A DNA stretch of 64,000 nt from Bradyrhizobium monzae. GTDB lineage: Bacteria; Pseudomonadota; Alphaproteobacteria; Rhizobiales; Xanthobacteraceae. The first letter of the stretch is position 1. Each line of letters starts with the position of its first letter. The translations under genes were made by a program, and so were the position numbers. The DNA is taken from assembly GCF_021458635.1 (NCBI RefSeq), contig NZ_JAIRDQ010000013.1, positions 186,001-250,000 on the forward strand, read 5' to 3'. The notes beneath the pieces were generated by a model. The model worked only from the letters and a program-made list of their open reading frames with translations. It did not search any database and was not told the DNA's origin. This document shows positions 36,308 to 45,675 of this stretch, piece by piece.

Positions 36308-36797
36308 CGGCCGCCTCCGTCGTCTGTGCAGGAAGGAGACTTGGTGCGAAGGTGTGGTTGAGAGAATTCCGGCGGCCGCAACTTCACCAGCGTGTTCGTG
36401 GCGCAACGAGCCGCCGGCCGCGGACAATAGCTGGGCCGCGTCAATGAGTATCCGAACACACGAACATGCCCTTATCCTCTGTCCTGATGATGAAGTCCGG
36501 TCCGTAAAGGTGCGCTCACTTCAGTTGCGGTGATCAATGGGCGGACGAAAAAGACCGGCAAGGACTTACCTCAGCGAGGGGCTTGCTCAGCGAATGGGAC
36601 AATGGAGATTGTCTCCGCGCGCGGCGTGAACTGCATTGCCGCCGCGGTCCCCGTCTCGCCTCATAGAGCAGCGGATCCCCCCGATGTTCGACTGAACCTC
36701 GCGGTGGCCGGGCGGCGGCAGGGTTCTTGCGCAGCTCGCGCTTAGAACTCGGCGGCTGCTTCCGGCGCGGTACTCGCGGCAGAATCCAGCAACGGAT
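36308..36797. other. gene-free spacer after fdxB
   Basis: About 490 bases with no credible gene; short plus-strand frames have no family character. It separates the plus-strand nif operon from the minus-strand porin gene, and no clear terminator was seen. Confidence 0.45.
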
Positions 36798-38360
36798 TTA
36801 GAAGAATACTGATGTCGATACCAAGACGTTCAGGGCATGTCCGGTTTGGCGTGTGTATGTCATGGTTGTCGGATGATTGATGTATAGCAGGCCCAGGGTT
36901 GCATGAACCCCGGGCGCCAGCCGCGCTGTATATCTTCCCCAGATTGCCGTGCTATCGCGATGGACGAGATCGCCTTGAGCCAGGGCCGCATCGACTGCAA
37001 AGTGGCTCCAAGCGATATTGGTGGCAGCAATGGCAATCTGATCACGGGGCCGGCTGCTAAATAGTCCTTTCGCATAAAGACGAAGCTCGAGATAGCGGCT
37101 GGCCTTGTTGACGTCAGACGGAGCGTACATTGCGGAGAACCCACCATAGATACCCCGAGCTGGCGAACCTTGTGGATCGGCTTGCCAAAACTGCCGGTCC
37201 GCGGCCACGTAGTAGGCGCTGTTCGCGTTGGCTCTCGATTGGAGCGGATACGCCAAGTGCGGATAGCGACTGTCATTGAAACCGATTCCGGCCCGCAGCC
37301 AGGTCTCGGGCGATCCCTGAGCCGCCTTGTTTTTATATCCAGCTTCATCGAGCAATAGAATGCCGGCGTTGGCCGTGCGCCAGCCCAAGCCAGTGGGATT
37401 TTCGGTTATGTGCGCCAATTGGCCATCCGGACTGACCGAGCGCTGGATCGAAAACTTGGTGTAGAGGCGATCGTCAAAATTGTACTTCACGTTGAGAGCC
37501 GGCGTCGGCGCGGAATTGTTGCTCATTCCAACTTGGGACAAGATGATCGGCGTCGGCCCAAATGGATTCATTCCCAAGAACTCGTCATGATTTCTGAGGT
37601 AACCCATCTTGAGTTCGAGCGTCCTGTCGAAAAACGTCTGGTAATAGGCAATTGTATTGATCCCCACTCTATCGGGCCCGGCGGGCTTCCAGGTCCAATA
37701 TTGTTGCTCGGCTCCTACGGTGATCTGACCATCGGGAATTCCAAATCGGCCGAGATCGTAGGTCACGATCATGAAATTGACCGTACCGAATGTCGGACTC
37801 TCGCCAATATAGCGCTGATTGAAGATGGTGCTTTTGGAAGCATGCGGCAGTCGGTTGTCGATCAAGCTGTTTTGCGTCCAGCCCACATAGCCGATCCCGA
37901 GATCCGCCAGCGCAGATCTCACCCCACCCTTGTCCTGATCGATCGTATCCGCAGGCCCGGGTATATTGAGCCAAATGCCTTTTTCACGCAGGTTATCGAA
38001 CTTCGCGAACGGGTCGATCTTCTCTGGGGGCTTGGTCTCAGCAACTTTGTCTGGACGATCGTGCCTCGAGTCGGGGGCATTGGTCGCTTGTGCCAGCGCC
38101 GAGCGGGCGGCGAGAGGCGCTGTTCGCTTGAGCTGACGGCGTCGGACAGTGACGGCCGCGCCGCTCTGCTTTTGAATTGTTGGTCCAGGAGCCTCATCCG
38201 GCGTCTCGTTCGTGGTGTCTGATGCTTTCTCAGCTCCCGCCAACGCCGGACTGCAGACGAGACCCGCCGCAAAGGATACGGCGATGGCAAGCCCGGTTTG
38301 CGTCAGAGTAGATCGAGCGCCGAAGACCCGAGCCGCTGTCGAGCGAGTTCGAACCGACAT
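36798..38360 (-). CDS. OprB-type carbohydrate-selective porin
   Basis: Outer-membrane beta-barrel of 520 residues. ATG 38360 gives a clean signal peptide (residues 1-40, hydrophobic TGLAIAVSFAAGLVCSPALA), so the longer frame to 38531 is not used. A Pro-rich linker follows to about residue 105, then the barrel from KFDNLREKGIWLNIPGPADT, with strands of alternating residues, FGTVNFMIVTYDLGRFGIPD and the terminal VLVSTSVFF ending in Phe as barrel proteins do. The substrate is unknown; OprB members favour sugars. It stands in reverse orientation between nif units. Confidence 0.85.
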   Translation of the reverse strand: MSVRTRSTAARVFGARSTLTQTGLAIAVSFAAGLVCSPALAGAEKASDTTNETPDEAPGPTIQKQSGAAVTVRRRQLKRTAPLAARSALAQATNAPDSRHDRPDKVAETKPPEKIDPFAKFDNLREKGIWLNIPGPADTIDQDKGGVRSALADLGIGYVGWTQNSLIDNRLPHASKSTIFNQRYIGESPTFGTVNFMIVTYDLGRFGIPDGQITVGAEQQYWTWKPAGPDRVGINTIAYYQTFFDRTLELKMGYLRNHDEFLGMNPFGPTPIILSQVGMSNNSAPTPALNVKYNFDDRLYTKFSIQRSVSPDGQLAHITENPTGLGWRTANAGILLLDEAGYKNKAAQGSPETWLRAGIGFNDSRYPHLAYPLQSRANANSAYYVAADRQFWQADPQGSPARGIYGGFSAMYAPSDVNKASRYLELRLYAKGLFSSRPRDQIAIAATNIAWSHFAVDAALAQGDLVHRDSTAIWGRYTARLAPGVHATLGLLYINHPTTMTYTRQTGHALNVLVSTSVFF

Positions 38361-38663
38361 AGCCACGCCCGCATGCGACGTGAGTTTCCCCTCCTTGCTG
38401 CTAGCCTTGATAGATTGGGCGCCGACCAGTTCGGCCTGGAGCTTACTCGCAACGTCCGGAAGCAGCTGCATCAGTAAGCGTGTCATGGACGTCCATGAGC
38501 AAGGGGAGATCGCGGTCGGAGGAGGTATCATCGCTCAAAGGCGCCGGGACTGGACATTGTTCAATGCCGACAGCGGACCATGCTCGTGGATGCCGTAAGA
38601 GCAAACGAGCGGAAGAGACTGCGTCGGCGGGATCTTTGACGTCTCTGAGGAGCCTTAAGCGAC

Positions 38664-39581
38664 CTACGCGGGCGGCTCCTTGGCGGCCATTATGCGCATC
38701 GAGCTCAATCGACCATCGGTGCTGACGGGCACCTCGCCAGCGACGGTGGCACGGCGAACGACACGACGCTGGTCGCCGTAATCCCTGACCGCATAATGTT
38801 GCGTGGCGCGGTTGTCCCAGATCGCCACATCGCCCACCTTCCAACTCCACCGCACGGTGTTTTCGGGCGCGGTGATATGGGACTGGAAAAGGGTGAATAG
38901 CCTCTGGCCGTCATATTTCGGGATGCCAACCAAGCGTTGCACCACATCGCCGAGCACCAGCGCGCGTTCTCCGGTTTCGGGATGGACACGCACGACGGGA
39001 TGCTCGGTCTCATAGACCGTCCTGGCGAACACCTCGTCGAGATGCTTTTTGTCGGCCTCGCTGTTGGCCATGACGGAGTAGTCGAACGCATTGCTGTGAA
39101 CCGCCCAGAGTTCGTCGGCAAGCCGTTGCAGCGGCGCGGAGAGGTCCAGATAGGCGGTCGCGGTGTTTGACCAGATCGTATCGCCGCCAAATTGTGGGAT
39201 CACAACGCCTCGCAGGACCGCGATTTTAGGATAAGCCTCGAAGAAGGTCCCGTCGCTGTGCCAGAGGTCGGCTCGGCGAGGGGGGCGCGCGGAATCAATC
39301 TCGATCATCGATACCGTTCCCTCGACGACAGCGAGTATCGGATACGCCATAAGCGTTCCGAAACGAAGGGCAACGCGCTCCTGCTCTGCGTTGTCGAGAT
39401 GGCCCTGATCGCGAAAGAAGAGAACCTTGTGCTCGAGCAGCAGGCTGTTGATCGCGGTAATCGTCTCCGCCGGCAAATCGCCCGACAGCTTGATGTTCCT
39501 GATTTCAGCGCCGATCCGCGCCGCGCGCTTTGCGATATCGGCTTGCGGAATGATACTGTCGATCGAGGATAACTTGGTCAT
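38664..39581 (-). CDS. TauD/TfdA-family 2-oxoglutarate-dependent dioxygenase
   Basis: A 305-residue Fe(II)/2-oxoglutarate oxygenase. The iron-binding HxD is in DLWHSDGTFFE near residue 105 and the distal His in RATQHYAVRDYG near 260, followed by the 2-oxoglutarate Arg in QRRVVRRATVAG. ATG 39581 has an AGGAG site 10 bases upstream; the frame continues to 39671 without another good start. Family members hydroxylate taurine, phenoxyacetates or similar acids; the substrate here is unknown. Confidence 0.88.
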   Translation of the reverse strand: MTKLSSIDSIIPQADIAKRAARIGAEIRNIKLSGDLPAETITAINSLLLEHKVLFFRDQGHLDNAEQERVALRFGTLMAYPILAVVEGTVSMIEIDSARPPRRADLWHSDGTFFEAYPKIAVLRGVVIPQFGGDTIWSNTATAYLDLSAPLQRLADELWAVHSNAFDYSVMANSEADKKHLDEVFARTVYETEHPVVRVHPETGERALVLGDVVQRLVGIPKYDGQRLFTLFQSHITAPENTVRWSWKVGDVAIWDNRATQHYAVRDYGDQRRVVRRATVAGEVPVSTDGRLSSMRIMAAKEPPA

Positions 39582-40394
39582 GCTGTCATTCTCCTGAAAA
39601 CGCATCTGTTCGCAAAACGAACCTTTCGGGCTGGGACGCGAATGAGTAAGTCGCAGAATCGGACGGCACATGCAGCGTTATCAGGTGCCGCTGCGAATGG
39701 ACCCGTTGCCGCGGGTTTAACGCGATATCAACGAGACCACGATTGACCTGCACGACGTCTCATTTTCCGGTCGTTTGACACGCCCGGTCACCTCGAACAA
39801 TTGCGAAGATTGGTAGTTGACCGAGACCCAGGCCTATCCACGTTCATGCGGGATCGACGAGGGAATGCTGCCGTCAGGTTCTTTGTATCCCCATGGCCAC
39901 GACTCAGCAGGCGGGGCAGTAGAAGAGCTGATGATCTCGTTGTATTGCGTGGCCGCAGGTGTTTGACGATGTGCCATTGGCGCAAGCGGCGATACAGCGC
40001 GCCATTCGTAGCGACTAAGGCTTCATTGCGCGCGTGTGGCGCGGGTGCCCGCGCACGCATTGCCGACGCCGGGTTGTTTCCCGATCGCGTGCTATTCGTG
40101 GGCGAGAAGGTCAAATCCATGCGGCGGTGAGTGGGATCATGGAGACGCCGCAAAAGAACGGCAGATCCAGCTCTTGACGGTCCGAATGTTCTTCTGGCCC
40201 CTGCGTTGGATGATGTTCAACACCAGCCAAAGTTACGACGGTTTGGAACGTCACGGACGCGACTTGCGACAAACCGGTCGTGGACCGCCGCAACCGGCCG
40301 CTTGTGTGAGCGAAATCGAATTGCGATGTGATTTCTATTGGGCGTCGTGGCCCATACCGCCGCTCACGAATGACGCCGGCCACACCTGAGCATA

Positions 40395-40430
40395 AAAGGC
40401 CCGCACGGCGGAGCCCCCGTGCGGGCCTTC
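40395..40430. terminator. strong GC-rich hairpin
   Basis: Arms AAGGCCCGCACGG and CCGTGCGGGCCTT are perfect over 13 bases around a short loop. AAAA precedes the left arm and the right arm ends TTCC, so it could terminate from either side. No gene lies directly next to it. Confidence 0.6.
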
Positions 40431-40457
40431 CTGGAATCGGTCAATCTGGTTACCTCC

Positions 40458-40483
40458 GCCAGTCTAGACCGATCCAAGCTCGC
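40458..40483. repeat. 26-base dispersed repeat, copy 2
   Basis: Identical over 26 bases to 13089-13114, with weaker similarity downstream. It begins 28 bases after the 40395-40430 hairpin. Confidence 0.7.
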
Positions 40484-41136
40484 TACCATGAAAGGCTCGC
40501 AAAGCTGGAAGTTGCAAGCGGCTTGGGAGTTCAACGGCTTTCTGTGCTTGAAACCGAGAGAGTAGCTGAGGACGGGCGGCGATTTAGCCGGCCGCCTGAC
40601 AATGCATGTCTAGGTTATGAGTCGTATGTCGTATGGGATGAAGGAGATGAATGGGCTCCCATGACAGGCGCAGATCGAACGGATGAGTGAGAAGAGAGCG
40701 CCCCAGCATCGCAAACGGGGCCTCCGTCTCGATGGTCGGTGTTTGCTTGACCGAGCACTTCGGCGGAGGCGTCTCGTTCGCGACCTACAGTCGATCGTCA
40801 CCTGCCGTGCGCCTCGAAGCGCTTGGCCTTGTGGTTCCGCGTTCGGATGGGGCGTTTGGCCGAGCGCTCCGTGCTCTAACGGTGTCGCCGCGATGTTCTT
40901 GACCGTCATCATGTGAATACTACCTCAAGCTAGACGCGTGCCTGTCATTTCGGTGGCGCGATACGCAATGCAAATCGCTTGCCGAAGGCAATGTGGTGCT
41001 TGACCGGCGAATCCAAAAAGGGTGGGCGGGGTGTCGCAACGCCTCACAAGCCCTCCGTCAGCAGCCCTGCAGCGTACCTTGCGGTAACCGAGGCGAGACT
41101 GACTTTTGCGACATGCGAGGAGAATTTGCACGGCCA

Positions 41137-41188
41137 CCTCTTGTCTGAGAGGGGTTATGACTTTCAGGCTTAACCCTCAGACAAGAGG
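41137..41188. repeat. long inverted repeat
   Basis: Arms CCTCTTGTCTGAG and CTCAGACAAGAGG are perfect over 13 bases; the stem continues imperfectly (AGGGGTTA against TTAACC) around a short central loop. It lies in gene-free DNA. It could be a structured RNA, an element end pair or a regulator site. Confidence 0.7.
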
Positions 41189-41886
41189 CGTTCCGATGGC
41201 TCTCAGCGTCCTCCGACGCTTGATCGATGAGACGACTGTCCGCAATTCGCCACCGCCGACTCCGGGCCAATCAGGATGCTCAGGGTTCGGACGCTAAGAT
41301 GTGCTCACTCAGAGCTTGTAACAACCGCGTTACGTGCGCCCGCAGGAACGCCCTGCGCGCCGGTCAACTACTAACCTTAGCAATTGATGGTTTCGGCACA
41401 CACATGGCAATCGTGGGGGCATGGCGCTGCGCATGTCATGCGTCGAGGAAATCGGAATGCAATTGATGTCTGTGCGCGCGAACGAGCCTGATGGACATGT
41501 CGACTGGTCGTCTGCAACGACAAGGGGTACTCCAAGTGCTATCTCTTCTTTCTCACGGAAAGCCATGATGGACGTTTGGTCGCTGCCGCGGGGCAGGTGC
41601 GCGACGCCATGCTTTCCGATGACTGCGATCCCTCAAAGGAGAAGTCTTCTCGCGAGCGGGATGCTATGGAGGAGAAAAGGCCGAAGACGTATGGTGGAAG
41701 AGGCGGGGCGTTCCCGGTCGTCTCAGAATGCCAGGCTTCCAGGTCCGGCCAACTTGGGCTGTTGGCGTCGAGCGTCTCGCTCGGCCGAGGGGGCGGGCCG
41801 ACCAGCGGTGATCCGTCGCGCCTTTGCGACGCTGCGGGTAATTCAGATAGAGCCGGCTTGCGCGGTGAGAATGGCCAGATTGCGCT

Positions 41887-43689
41887 ATGACCGCTCCAGC
41901 TGATAAACCTCCTACCGCGATGCGGGTCGTGTTGCCCTTCGTGTTCCGGCATTGGCTGAAGCAGCCAGGGCGTACCCTTATCGTGGCCGGCGGCCTACTA
42001 GGTGCGACCCTCGCCGATCTTTTCATGCCGGTGTTCTCGGGGCACCTGATCGATGGGCTGACGCGCGGCCCGTCCGATCCAGACGCGCGCCATGCGACAT
42101 TGGTCGCATTCGGCGCCATCGTTGCGCTGGGCGCAGCGTCGATGGTGCTGCGACTGATCGGCCTGCAGGTGATCGTGCCGTTCACGCTGAAGACCATGTC
42201 TGACGTGGCGCAGGATGCGTTCACCCGCGTGCAGCGCTTCTCGACCGATTGGCACGCCAACTCCTTTGCGGGCTCCACGGTGCGCAAGATCACCCGCGGC
42301 ATGTGGGCGCTCGACCTGTTGAACCATACCATCCTGACGGCGCTGGCGCCTTCAGTGCTGGTGCTGATCGGATCGACAATCCTGCTCGGCGTGCATTGGG
42401 CTTCGCTCGGCCTCGTGGTCGCGCTCGGTGCGCTCGCCTATGTCACGATGACGGTGCTGTTCTCGACGCGCTACATCGCGCCGGCCGCGCGCGTCTCCAA
42501 CGCCTGGGACACCAAGGTCGGCGGCACGCTGGCGGACGCGCTGACCTGCAACGCCGTGGTGAAATCCTTCGGCGCCGAAGCGCGCGAGGATACGCGGCTC
42601 GCCCGCGTCATCAACCGCTGGAGCGTGCGGGTGCGGCGGACCTGGCTGCGCCACAATTGCGCCGCCCTGTCGCAGCTGTTGCTGCTGTTGTGCCTGCGCG
42701 GCTCGGTGATCGGCGGCTCGGTGCTGCTGTGGATGGCGGGGAACGCCACGCCAGGCGACGTCACCTATGTGCTGACCAGCTACTACGTCATCCACGCCTA
42801 TTTGCGTGATGTCGGCATGCACATCAACAACCTCCAGCGCTCGGTCAACGACATGGACGAGCTAGTGGCGATCCATGACGAGCCGATTGGCATCGCCGAT
42901 GCTGCTGGCGCGCGGCCGATCGCGATCGAGCGCGGCGAGATCGTGTTCGACGACGTCACGTTCCACTATGGCGGCCATATCGCGCCGCTCTACGACGGGC
43001 TGTCGGTGACGATCCGCGCCGGCGAGCGGGTCGGTCTCGTCGGCCGCTCCGGCGCTGGCAAGACAACCTTCGTCAAGCTGGTGCAGCGGCTCTACGACGT
43101 CTCCGATGGTCGCGTTCTGATCGACGGCCAGGACATCGCGCTGGCCACGCAGCAATCGCTGCGCAGCCAGATCGCGATCGTGCAGCAGGATCCGATCCTG
43201 TTCCACCGCTCGCTTACCGAGAACATCGCCTATGGCCGGCCGGGGGCCAGCCGGGAGGCGATCGAGCAGGCAGCGCGGTTCGCAAACGCGCACGACTTCA
43301 TCCTGCGGCTGCCGAGGGGCTACGGCACGCTGGTTGGCGAGCGCGGCGTCAAGCTCTCGGGCGGCGAACGGCAGCGCGTGGCGCTGGCGCGCGCCTTCCT
43401 GGCGGACGCACCGGTGCTGATCCTGGACGAGGCAACCTCGAGCCTGGATTCGGAATCGGAGGCGCTGATCCAGCAGGCGATGGAGCGGCTGATGAAGGGG
43501 CGCACCTCGATCGTGATCGCACACCGCCTGTCGACGGTGCGCGGCCTCGACCGCATTTTGGTATTCGATCGTGGCGGTATCGTCGAGCAGGGCACACATG
43601 TTGCCCTGACCAAGCGGCCCGGCGGCATCTATCGCGGGCTGTTCGAGAGGCAGGTCACCGACTTCGGCCATATTTCGGCGGCAGGCTAG
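41887..43689 (+). CDS. ABC exporter half-transporter (fused membrane and ATPase domains)
   Basis: A 600-residue MsbA/multidrug-type half-transporter. Six membrane segments lie in residues 1-320 and the nucleotide-binding domain at about 355-590: Walker A GLVGRSGAGKTTFVKL, Q-loop IAIVQQDPILFH, signature KLSGGERQRVALARAF, Walker B VLILDEATSSLDSES and the switch His in VIAHRLSTVRG. The substrate is unknown. Codons look more strongly G/C-ending than in neighbouring accessory DNA, which may mean a later arrival or chromosomal origin (impression, not computed). It has no partner gene, so a homodimer is likely. Confidence 0.92.
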   Translation: MTAPADKPPTAMRVVLPFVFRHWLKQPGRTLIVAGGLLGATLADLFMPVFSGHLIDGLTRGPSDPDARHATLVAFGAIVALGAASMVLRLIGLQVIVPFTLKTMSDVAQDAFTRVQRFSTDWHANSFAGSTVRKITRGMWALDLLNHTILTALAPSVLVLIGSTILLGVHWASLGLVVALGALAYVTMTVLFSTRYIAPAARVSNAWDTKVGGTLADALTCNAVVKSFGAEAREDTRLARVINRWSVRVRRTWLRHNCAALSQLLLLLCLRGSVIGGSVLLWMAGNATPGDVTYVLTSYYVIHAYLRDVGMHINNLQRSVNDMDELVAIHDEPIGIADAAGARPIAIERGEIVFDDVTFHYGGHIAPLYDGLSVTIRAGERVGLVGRSGAGKTTFVKLVQRLYDVSDGRVLIDGQDIALATQQSLRSQIAIVQQDPILFHRSLTENIAYGRPGASREAIEQAARFANAHDFILRLPRGYGTLVGERGVKLSGGERQRVALARAFLADAPVLILDEATSSLDSESEALIQQAMERLMKGRTSIVIAHRLSTVRGLDRILVFDRGGIVEQGTHVALTKRPGGIYRGLFERQVTDFGHISAAG

Positions 43690-43939
43690 CCGTCGGCATC
43701 ATTGCATTTGAGATCTCGGTCGTTTGAGACGAGGTCGCTGGTTTGCTCAGCGGAACCTCAAACGCCGCGATGCTGTTGGGATTGTCTTCAAATTGAGCTT
43801 CGCGCAGCTCGCGCATCTCGCCAGAGGGGACAGCTTTCGCGCTGGTTGTGAGCGTTAGTCCATCTGGCTGAGGTGCTGGGGATGTCCAGATCGGCGGTTT
43901 GATGATGAAAGCTCGTCGCCGGGATGGAAACCTGCGGGG
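43690..43939. other. spacer with mobile-element debris
   Basis: No gene was seen. The stretch leads into the IS630-type transposase remnant. Confidence 0.35.
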
Positions 43940-44110
43940 ATGGCGAAACTGCTGTCGATGGTGCTTCGCGAACGGGTGCTTGTCTATATTTGGAGCGGTG
44001 TTTCAGGTCGGGAGGTGACGGAGCGTTTTGGCGTCAGCGCGGCGCGTGTAAGTCACTCGCGAACGCGCGAGCGGGAGCAAGGCGAAGTCCAGCCGCCAGA
44101 GCTCGGGGCG
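43940..44110 (+). pseudogene. IS630-type transposase remnant, N-terminal part
   Basis: MAKLLSMVLRERVLVYIWSG followed by SGREVTERFGVSAARVS and a short REREQGEVQP stretch match the helix-turn-helix N-terminus of IS630-family transposases (usual form: LDLRERV, then A-x-RFGVSxASV). The rest of the transposase, including the DDE catalytic part, is missing; the frame continues with unrelated sequence. Confidence 0.65.
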
Positions 44111-44237
44111 GTGATCGCTGGTCTCGCCGGATTGATGACACAGCCGAATTTCAAGGCAGCCCACTTGCATCAGGCAACCCATCACGGCCGGCGCTTGCCG
44201 GTTGTGGTTGCCTTCCACAAACGTCGTCCGCAATGGA

Positions 44238-45572
44238 TTAATAGGGTGAGCGGTCCAGATAAGCGTCGAATGCGGCAGCGACAGTGCGGAGCAAGAAGCG
44301 GTGTTCCTGCCTCACGCGGATCATGCCGCTTTCGATGTCCACGACCCCGTCCTCGGCAAGCATCGGCAAGCGTTCAGCCGAATCGAGCAGGGGAACCGGA
44401 TCAAAATCAAAGGCCGCACAGATTGCCGGAACATCAGCCTCCAGGTCGCACATCAGCCGCTCGATGATCGCGGCCCGGACGCGGTCTTCGTTGCAGAGAG
44501 GATAGCCCTTTGACGTCGCCAGACGGCCAGCGCGGATGTGCCGCGTGTAGGAACCCGTTGCAACCTCGTTCAGGACATAGCCGTGGCCGACACGGCCGAT
44601 GGCCGAGGCACCGAGGCCGATAACGGTTTGACACGTATCAGCCGAGTACCCCAACGAGTTACGTCGCAAGCGACCGGTCTTCTGCGCCAGCGCGAGTTCG
44701 TCGTCCGGCAAGGCGAAATGGTCCAGCCCGATTTGGCGGTACCCGGCAGCAACCAGCGTGTCGCCCACCGCCGCAGCCTGTTCGGCACGGGCAACCGTGT
44801 CCGGCAGCAGGGCCTCATCGATCAGACGCTGATTTTTCTTGTAGGAGGGAACATGCGCGTAACCGGACACAGCAAGGCGGTCGGGGCGCATCGCCACCAC
44901 CGTCTCCGCGGTCCGGACGCAGGACTGCACTGTCTGATTTGGCAGACCATAGATCAGGTCGAAGTTGATGCGGGTTATTCCATTCCCGCGAAGATTTTCG
45001 ATGGCACCCGCCGTCTCCGCTTCACTCTGGATCCGGTTGATGGCCTTTTGAACGACGGGATCGAAGCTCTGCACACCCAGGCTTGCGCGGTTGACGCCGG
45101 CGGCTCCGAGAGTTTCGGCCATTTCGACCGTGAAGGTGCGCGGGTCGATCTCGACGGCGACCGCAGCCCCTTCCCTGAAGGTGAAGCGGCGGCGCAGGAC
45201 GTCCATCAGGGCCGGGAACTCGGATGGCGGGATGAGGGTCGGGGTTCCGCCGCCGAAATGCACGTCGCTCACGGGCAGCGCAGGCGGCGCTTGCGCCGCG
45301 ACCAGACGGGTTTCCTCATGCAGGACCGCCAGATAGTCGAGGATCGGCGCATCCCGGCCAGTGCTGCTCCTCGGAAAGCCGCAATACCAGCAGATCGACC
45401 GGCAGAATGGAACGTGGATATAGAGCGACACGGCGTCATCGGTCGGCAGGCGCCTCAGCCATTCCTCACAATCCTTGGGGCCGACCGCTGCCGAGAACTC
45501 CGGCACTGTTGGATAGATGGTGTACCAAGGCAGGCGGGCATCGTAATGCCTTTTGAGGATTGAGGTCTGCAA
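44238..45572 (-). CDS. HemN-like radical-SAM enzyme, oxygen-independent coproporphyrinogen oxidase family
   Basis: A 444-residue protein if it starts at TTG 45572 (QTSILKRHYDARLPWYTIYP), which fits the HemN N-terminus; the frame runs further upstream without support. The radical-SAM motif is Cys57-x3-Cys61-x2-Cys64 (HVPFCRSICWYCGF). GGGTPTLI and FDLIYGLPNQT are present, as is the HemN C-terminal domain. HemN normally has CxxxCxxCxC; here the fourth Cys is Phe66. HemN makes protoporphyrinogen without oxygen. It lies 103 bases after the YqeB-like gene and is probably read from the same NifA-type promoter. Confidence 0.85.
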   Translation of the reverse strand: MQTSILKRHYDARLPWYTIYPTVPEFSAAVGPKDCEEWLRRLPTDDAVSLYIHVPFCRSICWYCGFPRSSTGRDAPILDYLAVLHEETRLVAAQAPPALPVSDVHFGGGTPTLIPPSEFPALMDVLRRRFTFREGAAVAVEIDPRTFTVEMAETLGAAGVNRASLGVQSFDPVVQKAINRIQSEAETAGAIENLRGNGITRINFDLIYGLPNQTVQSCVRTAETVVAMRPDRLAVSGYAHVPSYKKNQRLIDEALLPDTVARAEQAAAVGDTLVAAGYRQIGLDHFALPDDELALAQKTGRLRRNSLGYSADTCQTVIGLGASAIGRVGHGYVLNEVATGSYTRHIRAGRLATSKGYPLCNEDRVRAAIIERLMCDLEADVPAICAAFDFDPVPLLDSAERLPMLAEDGVVDIESGMIRVRQEHRFLLRTVAAAFDAYLDRSPY

Positions 45573-45675
45573 CGTTACTGTCCCATGCTGGCTCGGCCCG
45601 CCCGCTGCGGGGCGGGTTGTCGACACTGTCCAAAAGGCAAAGTGACGCGCTCCAAGCGGCTGGTGCGGCGCCGCG

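Larger units (their letters stand above)
39582..41886. other. gene-poor stretch between dioxygenase and ABC exporter
   Basis: About 2.3 kb with no convincing gene. It contains a terminator-like hairpin (40395-40430), the second copy of a 26-base repeat (40458-40483) and a long inverted repeat (41137-41188). A frame around 41500-41640 reads VCNDKGYSKCYLFFLTESHD and looks like a short fragment of a lost gene. Confidence 0.45.

Noticed and set aside
38361..38531. N-terminal extension of the porin to 38531
   Set aside because: A signal peptide starts at ATG 38360; the extension would bury it and has no ribosome site.
44538..45563. 341-codon plus-strand frame antisense to the HemN-like gene
   Set aside because: The minus-strand frame carries the radical-SAM motif and HemN blocks, so the plus-strand frame is a shadow.
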